In this document: positions 19,367 through 26,851 of the stretch, in pieces | Position numbering within the stretch: the stretch's first letter is position 1 | Layout of the letters: each line of letters starts with the position of its first letter | NCBI RefSeq assembly: GCF_007197885.1 | Contig: NZ_VKKG01000002.1 | Span: forward strand, 593,201-657,200 | DNA from: Tessaracoccus rhinocerotis | Lineage (GTDB): Bacteria; Actinomycetota; Actinomycetes; Propionibacteriales; Propionibacteriaceae | Direction: 5' to 3' | Length of the DNA stretch: 64,000 bases | Notes under the pieces: generated by a model | Seen by the model: the letters and a program-made list of their open reading frames with translations, nothing else | Databases searched by the model: none | Told to the model about the DNA's origin: nothing | Program-made: the position numbers and the translations under genes

Positions 19367-21283
19367 TCAGCGACTGAAGCGGACCATGTTGTTGAAGACC
19401 TCAAGGGTCTCGTAGTGGTATGCGTCACCGGTTCGCTGGACGACCCGTGCTTGCACGTAGCTGCGGCACCCGTTCTTGCCGGTCACAGCAGTATCGCACT
19501 CCGTGCGCCACTGCCGACCGTCCTCGGCCGTCCAACGGCCGCTGTGGCCCAGGGGGTTGTCCGCCCAGGAGGATCGGGGGGAGGCGACGTAGGTGAGGTT
19601 GTTGAACTGCCAGCCGTTGACCGGCACGAACACCCCGGACGCCTCGTGCACCGTCGTGCCCCAGATGTAGGTCCAGCACCGGGTGGTGAGCGAGTAGGGC
19701 TCGCACACCGTCATCCAGTTGCGCCCGCCCGAGGTGTGGAAACCCGGGGTCTCGTACAGGTCGCGGCCCCCGGTGGCGGGAGCGGTGCTCGTGACGGTTG
19801 CAGTTGCAGTTGCCGTCGCGGTGGCCGTGACGGTCACTGTCGGTGCAGGAGACGGTGTTTCGCTCTGGTCGGGTTCGGGTGCCTGCTGCGGGGCGAGAGC
19901 GAACAGCGCTTGGGAGGTCGCCCGCTGCCACTGGGAGCGGGAGCCGGTGATGGCGCCGTCCCCGAAGGCGGCCGCGTCGTAGGCGACCGCGCCGTCGTCG
20001 GCTCCGCCGGAGACCTGCAGGGACGCGGTCCACGCCGCGGCCTTCCTGACCGAGTCGGTCGCGAGCCCGGACAAGGCGTGGGCGACGAGTCCGGTGCTGT
20101 TCGTGTTGGGGCTGGCGGTCCAGCGGCTGCCGATCCAGGACCCGTCCGCTTTCTGGTCGGAGACCAGCCACTCGACTCCGGAGTCCAGCGCCGCGGCCAC
20201 CTCAAGCCCGCTCGCGGCCGCAGCGCGCAGCCCGAGCACGGCCAGCGCGCTCGCGTCCCGGTCGGCGTTGCCCGCGTCGGTGGTGCAGGGCGTGGCAGCC
20301 GGGAACAGCCGGAAGTCCCCGCTCGGGCACTGCTGGGCCACCAGGAAGTCAGCGGCCTCCGTCACGGGCCGGTCGAGCCCGGCGAGGGCCATGACCGCGT
20401 AGGCCTGCCCGAAGGTGTTGGCACCCTTCAACTGACCGTCGACCAGTTCCGACTCGAGTGCGGAGACGAGGTCGCGACCGCCGTAGGAGCTGGGATCGGC
20501 TCCCGTGAGGGAGGCGATCAGGGTGAGCTTGGCGACGCCACCAGCGTCGACGTAGGTGTTCTCGCCGTCCACCAGGAAGCCGTAGCTGCCGTCCCTGACG
20601 GCGCCCTGCACAGCCTCGAGCACGGGCGCCAACTGCTCCTCGCCTGCGCCAGCGGCCACCAGGCCGAGGACTGCGTCGGTGGTCAGGCCCCAGTCGGGGT
20701 TGCCGAGGAAGTTGGGCAGGGCACCATCGGTGGTCTCGCCCAGCAGCCAGGCCGTGGCCCGCTCGGCAGGGGTGGCCGGGTCCGCGCCAGGGCCGATCGG
20801 CCCGGGGCCGGTGGCTGCCAGCGGATCCAGCGCCGGAGGCACCGCGTCCTCGGCGTAGCTCTCCTGGAACACCCAGGCCTCGACGGAACCCGCCTGCGGC
20901 CTGCTGTCAGCCATGCCGAACTCGGAGAAGGCCCATTCCCCGGGGGAACCGTCCTGCGGTGCGAGCGTCCAGTAGGACCACCAGTACATCGAACCGGCGG
21001 CGTCGGAGGCGTCGGGCCTGCCGGCCAGGTGGGTGATGAAGCCGGCGTTGTCGGTGATCTCCACGCCGGCCGAGACGAGGGCCTCCTCGCCGGTGCCGAA
21101 GTCGACGGCGCAGCCGGAGTCCGCGACCTCGCCGCGGATCTCGACGTGAACCCACACCAGGCCGAGGTCGATGCACTCAGTGGCGGTGTTCGGCGTGGCG
21201 GCGCGGGCGCCCACGGGCGCCAGGGCCAACAGGAGGAGGAGTGAGAGGAATGGAATGAGGCGGTGCCTCAGCAGGGTTGCCAA
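19367..21283 (-). CDS. Secreted transcobalamin/intrinsic-factor-like protein (beta domain + alpha/alpha toroid)
   Basis: 638-residue exported protein. A signal peptide (1-29) is followed by a DUF4430/transcobalamin-beta-like domain (about 35-146) with a Cys37-Cys58 pair, YWWSYW at 100-105 and GMADSRP..GSVEAW at 123-136, the pattern that ends animal transcobalamin and intrinsic factor. An alpha/alpha toroid follows (about 170-465) with NTFGQAYAV, QQCPSGDFRL...C, DGSWIGS and NTNSTGLVAHAL. A Pro/Thr/Val-rich linker (466-505) leads to two C-terminal modules (515-570 and 585-638), each with W-T-C, C-x-(S/T)-Y and F-N-N motifs. The start is TTG with AAGGA eight bases upstream. A cobalamin riboswitch lies in its leader. 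The predicted role is extracellular capture of cobalamin for the neighbouring ECF importer. The domain order is reversed relative to the animal proteins. Confidence 0.82.
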   Translation of the reverse strand: MATLLRHRLIPFLSLLLLLALAPVGARAATPNTATECIDLGLVWVHVEIRGEVADSGCAVDFGTGEEALVSAGVEITDNAGFITHLAGRPDASDAAGSMYWWSYWTLAPQDGSPGEWAFSEFGMADSRPQAGSVEAWVFQESYAEDAVPPALDPLAATGPGPIGPGADPATPAERATAWLLGETTDGALPNFLGNPDWGLTTDAVLGLVAAGAGEEQLAPVLEAVQGAVRDGSYGFLVDGENTYVDAGGVAKLTLIASLTGADPSSYGGRDLVSALESELVDGQLKGANTFGQAYAVMALAGLDRPVTEAADFLVAQQCPSGDFRLFPAATPCTTDAGNADRDASALAVLGLRAAAASGLEVAAALDSGVEWLVSDQKADGSWIGSRWTASPNTNSTGLVAHALSGLATDSVRKAAAWTASLQVSGGADDGAVAYDAAAFGDGAITGSRSQWQRATSQALFALAPQQAPEPDQSETPSPAPTVTVTATATATATATVTSTAPATGGRDLYETPGFHTSGGRNWMTVCEPYSLTTRCWTYIWGTTVHEASGVFVPVNGWQFNNLTYVASPRSSWADNPLGHSGRWTAEDGRQWRTECDTAVTGKNGCRSYVQARVVQRTGDAYHYETLEVFNNMVRFSR

Positions 21284-21295
21284 CGAACGGTCCTT

Positions 21296-21460
21296 CCGCG
21301 TTTGGCTCGCGTCGCCGTTCAGGCGGGGTTCCGCAGATCGCGACGGAGCATCCAGTCGCAGGCTTTGGTCCGACTCCCCGTCCTGGGACGAGTTACGGTT
21401 GCGCGTCAGTTCCGGGATCTCACCGGATTCTCTGCCTGCTGCGGATCAACCTAGCACCAC
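21296..21460 (-). promoter_or_regulatory. Cobalamin riboswitch 2 (upstream of the toroid genes)
   Basis: Read on the minus strand, the 192-base gap holds the conserved cobalamin-riboswitch core: GGTGAGATCCCGG, then ACTGACGCGCAACCGTAA (plus-strand 21393-21424). Downstream is a B12-box-like AGTCGGACCAAAG (21363-21375). Spacing and order match the second riboswitch at 26.7 kb. About 80 bases separate the core from the TTG start. It should switch off the two toroid-protein genes when cobalamin is abundant. Boundaries are approximate. Confidence 0.85.
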
Positions 21461-21475
21461 CGCAACCAAAGGCCC

Positions 21476-22345
21476 TCAGCAGGGGTCGGCAATGACACGC
21501 GCCATTCCCGAAGCGCGCCTCAGGACGCCCAGGACGGGCCTGCCGAGCAGCAGGAGGGCAACGGTCGTGGTGATGGCCCGGCCGGTGTCCCAGCCGGCGG
21601 TGGAGGTGACCAGGGTGAACCATCCGAAACGCACCAGGTTGTCGCCCGGGGGTGCCCCGGGGACGTAGTCCAGGCTCCCGGACCCGCCCGGGTACCCGTC
21701 GATGCTGATCCCACTGATGAACGGCCAGAACCACAGGTTCATCAGGGCCCCGAACAGGTACGCGGCCACGATGCCGTACCCGATCAGCACCAGGAGCTCG
21801 GCCCGGCCGCCGAGCTTGCGGGGGAGGAGCCCGGCACCCAGGCCGACCCAGGCCGCGCACAGCATCTGGGACGGCAGCCAGGGGCCGACGCCGGCGGTCA
21901 GGAGGGCGGAGGCGAACATGGAGGTGAATCCCAGCAGGTACCCGAACCCCGGCCCGAATGCGCGTCCGGCCAGCACCAGCAGGAAGAAGATCGACTCAAC
22001 GCCCGCTGTCCCGGCGCCCAGGACCGGTCTGATGGCGGCGTTGATGGCGGAAAGCACCCCGAGCAGCGCCAGCGCCTTCGCGTCCAGACCGCCGTCGCTG
22101 ATCTGCGCGATCACCAGCATCAGCACCACGGGCAGCAGGAACGCGAACACGTAGGGCGCGTCGTCGGCGTGCTGCGGGGCGACGTCCACCGCAGGCATCA
22201 GCAGCGGCCACGCGATCGTGAACAGCCCGATCACCGAACTGACGATGATGATGCTCCACGAGCGCCAGCCCAGCTGGACGCCGACGACCGGTGCCGCAAC
22301 GTCCACCAAGGGGGAGGTGCGGTCGGTGTGCTCAGTGGAGGGCAT
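21476..22345 (-). CDS. ECF transporter S component (probable cobalamin/corrinoid specificity)
   Basis: 289-residue polytopic membrane protein with about six or seven hydrophobic helices after a polar N-terminus. It is consistent with a substrate-binding S component of an energy-coupling-factor importer. It overlaps the ATPase gene by 14 bases and is the last gene of the unit A-B-T-AA-S that begins with a cobalamin riboswitch, so cobalamin or a precursor is the likely substrate. FxxGISIDGYPGG in a long external loop and the GR-FGPGFGYLLG segment are noticeable. It is longer than many S components (about 180-200 residues). Assignment to a named family such as CbrT would need a profile search. 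Confidence 0.78.
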   Translation of the reverse strand: MPSTEHTDRTSPLVDVAAPVVGVQLGWRSWSIIIVSSVIGLFTIAWPLLMPAVDVAPQHADDAPYVFAFLLPVVLMLVIAQISDGGLDAKALALLGVLSAINAAIRPVLGAGTAGVESIFFLLVLAGRAFGPGFGYLLGFTSMFASALLTAGVGPWLPSQMLCAAWVGLGAGLLPRKLGGRAELLVLIGYGIVAAYLFGALMNLWFWPFISGISIDGYPGGSGSLDYVPGAPPGDNLVRFGWFTLVTSTAGWDTGRAITTTVALLLLGRPVLGVLRRASGMARVIADPC

Positions 22346-23900
22346 CGAGGAACTCCTCGACGGTGAGCAGGGGCACCGGGTTGGTGACCTTCGCCACCTG
22401 GGTGGCGAGCAGGGCGGATCCCGGCAGGACGTCGCGGGTCGGGCCGTCGGAGACCACCTCGCCCTCGGCCATGACCACCACCCGGTGACACGTGGTGGCC
22501 ACCAGCTCCACGTCGTGCGTGGCGACGACGATGCTGTGGCCCTGTTCGGCCAACTGGGTGAGGATCCCGTTCAGGGCCTGCTTGGCCGAGTAGTCCAGGC
22601 CGCGCGTCGGCTCGTCCAGCAGGATCACGCCCGGGCGCCGCGACAGCTCCGCAGCCAGCACGACTGCCAGCTTCTGGCCCTCCGAGAGGTCGCGCGGATG
22701 TGACTGGGGGTCGATCCCGGGGACCAGCTGCTGCAGCACCTCCAGCGTGCTGCCGGGGGCCAGCTCGGCCTCGGCGTCGGCATTCGCGCACTCCGCCGCG
22801 ACGGAGGCCAGGTACAGCAGGTCCGAGGCGGTCTGGGGCACCAACGCAACCTGTCCCGCCTCCGCGCCCCTGACGGTGCCCGCATCTCGTCGGCCGGCGC
22901 CGTGCAGGGCCCACAGCAGGGTCGACTTGCCCGAGCCGTTGCGGCCCATCAGGGCGGTCACCTCGCCGCGGCGGAGGGTCACGTCGACGCCGGCCACGGC
23001 CACCACCTGCGGGTAGCGCACCACGATGCGCTCGGCCGCGAGCGTTACGGGACCGGCCCCGGGCGGTGCCGGCAGCGTGGGTGGCTGCTCCACCCAACCA
23101 CGGCGCGCCTCGGCGGCGTGGCGCCTTCCCTCCCGGATCGTCAGGGGCAGCGGGTCCCATCGCTGTCGGACGCCGAGCTCGACCAGTGGGGGGCGGATCG
23201 GGGAGCCCGCCAGAACCTCGCGCGTGGGCCCGTGGGTGACACTCCCACCGGCGTCCACCCGCAGCACGCTGTCGGCGAACTCGATCACCCGCTCCATCCG
23301 GTGCTCGGCGATCACCACGGTGGTGCCGAGGTCGCGTACGAGTCGGGAGACGAGCGCCAGGACGTCCTCGGCCGCCACCGGGTCGAGTGCCGACGAGGGC
23401 TCGTCGAGGACGAGGATCCGGGGCGAGGAGGCCAGCACGCTCCCGATGGCCACGCGCTGCTGCTGCCCGCCCGAGAGGTTCCGCAGCGGGCGCCCGCGCA
23501 GGTCGGCTATGCCCAACAGGTCCAGCGTCTCCTCCACTCGGCGCCGCATCTCGGAGGGCGAGAAGCCCAGCTGCTCCATCGAATAGGCCAGCTCCTCCTC
23601 GACCACGTCGGTGACGAACCCGGCCAGCGGGTCCTGCCCGACGTAGCCCACCGTGGTGGCGAGCTCGCGCGGGAGGAGACTCGTGGTGTCGATCCCGTCC
23701 AGCAGGACCCGGCCGCTGCGCACCCCGCCGGTGAACTGTGGCACGAGGTTGTTGATGCACCCGAGGAGGGTCGACTTGCCGCTGCCGGTGGGTCCGATCA
23801 CCAGCGCCAGCTCCCCCTCGGGGATCTCGAGGTTGACGTCGCGCAGCCGCAGGGCGTCGCTGTTCGCGTACCGGAACGAGACCTGCTCAAGGCGAATCAT
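22332..23900 (-). CDS. ECF transporter fused double ATPase (A1A2)
   Basis: 522-residue protein with two ABC ATPase domains in one chain that powers the ECF importer. Domain 1 has Walker A GPTGSGKST, signature LSGGQQQRVAIG and Walker B ILVLDEPSSALDP. Domain 2 has GRNGSGKST, LSEGQKLAVVLA and VILLDEPTRGLD. H-loop histidines are in AEHRMER and ATHDVEL. The ATG overlaps the stop of the T-component gene. The fused form replaces separate EcfA and EcfA' subunits. Confidence 0.93.
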   Translation of the reverse strand: MIRLEQVSFRYANSDALRLRDVNLEIPEGELALVIGPTGSGKSTLLGCINNLVPQFTGGVRSGRVLLDGIDTTSLLPRELATTVGYVGQDPLAGFVTDVVEEELAYSMEQLGFSPSEMRRRVEETLDLLGIADLRGRPLRNLSGGQQQRVAIGSVLASSPRILVLDEPSSALDPVAAEDVLALVSRLVRDLGTTVVIAEHRMERVIEFADSVLRVDAGGSVTHGPTREVLAGSPIRPPLVELGVRQRWDPLPLTIREGRRHAAEARRGWVEQPPTLPAPPGAGPVTLAAERIVVRYPQVVAVAGVDVTLRRGEVTALMGRNGSGKSTLLWALHGAGRRDAGTVRGAEAGQVALVPQTASDLLYLASVAAECANADAEAELAPGSTLEVLQQLVPGIDPQSHPRDLSEGQKLAVVLAAELSRRPGVILLDEPTRGLDYSAKQALNGILTQLAEQGHSIVVATHDVELVATTCHRVVVMAEGEVVSDGPTRDVLPGSALLATQVAKVTNPVPLLTVEEFLDALH

Positions 23901-25051
23901 GAAAGTCCTTCCGCCGTGTTCAGGACACGGACGTCGGCGAGGCTGGGCGCCGGGGTCAGGAACGCGGGCAGCGCGGCGGCCAGGAGCCCCAGCAGCAGCC
24001 CGGTGGTGAGCTCCGGCCACGTGGGCGGGCTGATCGCCGGCACCAGGACGGCCGCCTCGGCGGAGCGCTGGGTGATGGTGACGGCCGCGACCATGGCCGA
24101 GCCGCAGAGGACGACGAGCCACTCGGCTCCCTGCCAGCGGATCGGACGGTAGGTGGACTTGTTCACGGTGCGGCCCGCGCGGCGCATGGCCAGCGCCACC
24201 AGCAGGCCACCGGCAAACAGCAGGCCCAGCGAGACCACGTTGAACCCGAGCAACGTCGGGCCCGGAGCGGTCCGGGAGAGGTGCAGGTACGCGCCGACGG
24301 ACACCACGACGAGTCCGGCCAGGCCGATCGAGGTGGTCCAGCGGCGCTCGTTTGTTGAAGCCGTCCCGTGCCGGCCGTACCCCCGCACGTCCATCGAGGC
24401 AGCCAGCCGAAGCGACCGTTCGAGGGCGTCGGACAGGACGGGGATGAGGATGGTCTCCACCACCTTGTGTCGCCGCCGACGGCCCCGGCCGGCGGGCGAG
24501 CGCCGCAGCTTCCGGGCCCTGTGCACGCGCAGGACCGACTCGCCCAGCTGCGGGAAGACACCGATGGCCACGACGAGGATGGTTCCCAGCTCGTACAGGG
24601 CTCCCGGCAGGGAGGCGAGCAGGCGCTTGGGGTTGGCCAGGGAGTTGGCCGCGCCCAGGCAGATGATCATGGTCGCGAGCCGGAGGCCGTCGTAGAGGCC
24701 CGCCAGCACGGCTTCCAGGGAGATCGGGCCCAGCAGGCGGATGCCCTGCACCCACCAGGGCAGCGGCACCTCGGGCAGTTCCAGCAGGACGGTGGGGCCG
24801 TCACCACCACCGAAGAGGACGCGGAAGGCCACCCGCACCACGACGATCGCTGCGCCGAGCACCAGGTAGACCATGAAGCCGCGGGCCCAGGGGTTGTCGC
24901 CCCGCCGTGCGAAGGTCACCAACGACGCCACTGCCACGATCGCCGCGAGTAGCAGCGGATTCGTGGTGCCGTTGGCCGCCACCGCCAGGGCGATCGCCCA
25001 CACCCACCACGCGAACGGGTGGATGGGACGTGGCAGGAAGTAGCGCCCCAT
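23897..25051 (-). CDS. ECF transporter T (transmembrane coupling) component
   Basis: 384-residue membrane protein with several hydrophobic helices. The family's cytoplasmic coupling helices carry the Ala-Arg-Gly type motifs, seen here as VHRARKLRRS and LRLAASMDVRGYG. It bridges the ATPase pair and the S component. The ATG overlaps the stop of the preceding secreted-protein gene (ATGA), so capture protein and importer are translationally coupled. Additional hydrophobic segments at the C-terminus (after residue 250) make it longer than minimal EcfT proteins of about 265 residues. Confidence 0.9.
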   Translation of the reverse strand: MGRYFLPRPIHPFAWWVWAIALAVAANGTTNPLLLAAIVAVASLVTFARRGDNPWARGFMVYLVLGAAIVVVRVAFRVLFGGGDGPTVLLELPEVPLPWWVQGIRLLGPISLEAVLAGLYDGLRLATMIICLGAANSLANPKRLLASLPGALYELGTILVVAIGVFPQLGESVLRVHRARKLRRSPAGRGRRRRHKVVETILIPVLSDALERSLRLAASMDVRGYGRHGTASTNERRWTTSIGLAGLVVVSVGAYLHLSRTAPGPTLLGFNVVSLGLLFAGGLLVALAMRRAGRTVNKSTYRPIRWQGAEWLVVLCGSAMVAAVTITQRSAEAAVLVPAISPPTWPELTTGLLLGLLAAALPAFLTPAPSLADVRVLNTAEGLS

Positions 25052-26076
25052 CACACGAGGTTGCGGCGGCGCCACCACACGACGCCCCCAGCCGCGGCGA
25101 TGCCTGCCACGGCGCTGAGGCCGACGAACGTGCCCATCCCGGGGCCACCGCCGGAGGTCGTCGCGGCCACGGTGGGGGCTGACTCCGTCGCGCTGGGCTC
25201 CGGCGTCGTGGACTCCCGCACCTGATCACCCACGGTCTCGGGTGAGGGACTGACGGTTACTGAGGGGGTGGGCCCGGCCGAGGTGCTCGTGGAGCCGGCG
25301 GCTGTGGGCGTCGGCGCAGGCTTGGATGTGGGGGTGGGCGATGGCGTCCGGCGCGAGGTGGTGCCGCTCGCCGTCGGCTCGGGCTTCGTGGAGGCGCTGC
25401 TCGACGAGGCCGGCGGTGCGGGATTGGCCGTGGTCGGGGCGGGTGGGGCAACCGTGCTCGGGGCCGGAGCGGTCGTGGTCCCGGGCGGTGCGGGGGGAGC
25501 CGGGCTGGTCGGGCGCTGTGACGGTTCCGACTCGGGGATGGCAGCTGGCTTGACGCCCGGGGGCGGGTTGGAGCCCTCCGTGCGTCCGAGGGAGAACGAC
25601 CAGCCCTCGTACCCGCCGGGCTGCACGGACCGCGCCGCGCCGAGTTGGGAGAAGGTCCACTGGCCGCCCGGCTTGGCGTGCCAGTAGCTCCAGAACGCGC
25701 CGTCCGGCGGGGTGGCGATGCAGTTCTCCCGGTAGGCCTGCCCGCCGACGGTCAGGTCCTCGTCGGCGGCCGGCCTGTTGTTGATGCGGCACACGAAGGA
25801 GGCTCCGTCCTTGACGGTGCCGGCCGGGATGAACCCGGCTAGCTGCAGGGCTTGCAGCCCCGTGCCGCCGGTTGGGGGGAAGTCCTGGGCGCATCGCACC
25901 ACGACGCCGCCGCCGAGCTCCTGGTGGTCCACCACGACGGTGACGCCGGAGGCGTCGGTGCAGGGGCCGTCGTGGTGGGCGGCCTCGGCCGTCGGGGCGC
26001 CCAGCCAGGCACCGAGCATCGGCAACATGACCACCAGCAGCCCCGCCGACCAGCGACGTACGCCTTGAGCTCCCAT
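25051..26076 (-). CDS. Membrane-anchored transcobalamin-beta-like (DUF4430-type) surface protein
   Basis: 341-residue exported protein. A signal peptide ends near PTAEA (about 30). A compact domain follows (about 35-160) with a cysteine pair (GPCTD and VVRCAQDF), further cysteines (FVCRIN and RENCIA), and FWSYWHA...WTFSQLGAARSVQPGGYEGWSF. These align with the beta-domain motifs of its neighbours, with AD replaced by AR. Then comes a Pro/Ser/Thr-rich spacer of about 140 residues that would span the wall. A C-terminal membrane helix ends in WWRRRNLV. This is a stalked, membrane-tethered display format without a sortase motif. It is encoded directly before the ECF genes, and a role as a docking or hand-over protein at the importer is my inference. 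Confidence 0.8.
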   Translation of the reverse strand: MGAQGVRRWSAGLLVVMLPMLGAWLGAPTAEAAHHDGPCTDASGVTVVVDHQELGGGVVVRCAQDFPPTGGTGLQALQLAGFIPAGTVKDGASFVCRINNRPAADEDLTVGGQAYRENCIATPPDGAFWSYWHAKPGGQWTFSQLGAARSVQPGGYEGWSFSLGRTEGSNPPPGVKPAAIPESEPSQRPTSPAPPAPPGTTTAPAPSTVAPPAPTTANPAPPASSSSASTKPEPTASGTTSRRTPSPTPTSKPAPTPTAAGSTSTSAGPTPSVTVSPSPETVGDQVRESTTPEPSATESAPTVAATTSGGGPGMGTFVGLSAVAGIAAAGGVVWWRRRNLV

Positions 26077-26084
26077 CCGTTGCC

Positions 26085-26618
26085 TCACACCCCAGTGCTG
26101 GGGAGCCCTGGAACCGAGGCGGTGGCACTCGGCGCGGGAGTCGGCGAGGCGGCGGGGAGTCCGACCGCCGGCAGGCTGGGCGCGGGTGCGTCCCCGCTGA
26201 AGCTGTGCGCGAGCCGCCAGCCCTCGACGGTGCCCCCGACGGGGCGGGAGTCCGCGGCGCCCACCATGTAGGACTCCCAGGTCAGGGCTCCGTCGTCGCC
26301 CGGGGTGGCGCTCCAGTAGCTCCACCAGTCCTCGGGGCCTGGGGTCGCGGGCTCGCCGCCGATGGTGCTGATGAATCCACCCGGGGCCTCGAACGAGACG
26401 CCGGCGCTGGTCAGGGCGTCGAACCCGGTGGCGAACTCGGTCGCGCAACCCCCGAACTCCCCGGAGTCGTCCTGCACCACCACCCAGACGTTGCCTGCCG
26501 CGAGGCAGTCACCGGCCTCGTCCGCGGCGGCGAAACCTGCCGGGACGGTGGCGGCGAGCAGTGCAATCGCTGCGGCGGCGATGCCGGTTCGGGAGCTGCG
26601 CTGGCGCAGTGAGGTCAT
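26085..26618 (-). CDS. Secreted transcobalamin-beta-like (DUF4430-type) protein
   Basis: 177-residue exported protein, first gene behind cobalamin riboswitch 1. I chose the ATG at 26618, with AAGGG about eight bases upstream. The signal peptide ends near GFAAADEA. The mature domain has the paired cysteines (GDCLAAG and GGCATEF), GGFISTIGG, DWWSYWSA and GAADSRPVGGTVEGW, closely matching the N-terminal domain of the 638-residue toroid protein. A Pro/Ala/Ser tail leads to LPSTGV and then the stop codon. LPSTG looks like a sortase motif, but the hydrophobic segment and basic tail that a sorting signal needs are absent. The predicted role is a free or loosely held corrinoid-binding domain. Confidence 0.78.
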   Translation of the reverse strand: MTSLRQRSSRTGIAAAAIALLAATVPAGFAAADEAGDCLAAGNVWVVVQDDSGEFGGCATEFATGFDALTSAGVSFEAPGGFISTIGGEPATPGPEDWWSYWSATPGDDGALTWESYMVGAADSRPVGGTVEGWRLAHSFSGDAPAPSLPAVGLPAASPTPAPSATASVPGLPSTGV

Positions 26619-26639
26619 GTCCAACCCTTTCGAGACGAG

Positions 26640-26790
26640 CAGTCGTCGCCCGTTGGGCCGGATTGTCCGCTGACGCGACGGAACTGCAGTAGCTGGCGCC
26701 GAGCTTCGGTCCGACTTCCCGTTCAGGACGGGTCACGGTTGCGCGACAGCGCCGGATTCCCACCGGCTTCATGCTCGACGCGGCCACTCT
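26640..26790 (-). promoter_or_regulatory. Cobalamin riboswitch 1 (upstream of the beta-domain/ECF operon)
   Basis: On the minus strand the leader reads GAAGCCGGTGGGAATCCGG, then CGCTGTCGCGCAACCGTGA (plus-strand 26731-26770), an excellent match to the conserved cobalamin riboswitch core. It is followed by the B12-box-like AAGTCGGACCGAAG (26704-26717). The gene start lies about 85 bases beyond. It should repress the five-gene unit when cobalamin is plentiful. Boundaries are approximate, and the promoter is presumably between here and about 26820. Confidence 0.9.
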
Positions 26791-26851
26791 ACTCCCACGC
26801 AACTTGTTTGGGACAATGGGGTCCGACCATCCCTGAACACCGGAGGAAAAC

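Noticed and set aside
18110..21283. Reading the two toroid proteins as terpene cyclases or prenyltransferases.
   Set aside because: Both have signal peptides, no DxDD-type catalytic motif, paired cysteines suited to the extracellular space, and cobalamin riboswitch control. The toroid fold is shared with cobalamin carriers.
25051..26618. A frameshift joining the 177-residue and 341-residue beta-domain genes into one LPxTG protein.
   Set aside because: The second gene starts with its own complete signal peptide after a proper spacing, and its hydrophobic stretch follows a basic segment rather than directly following LPSTG.
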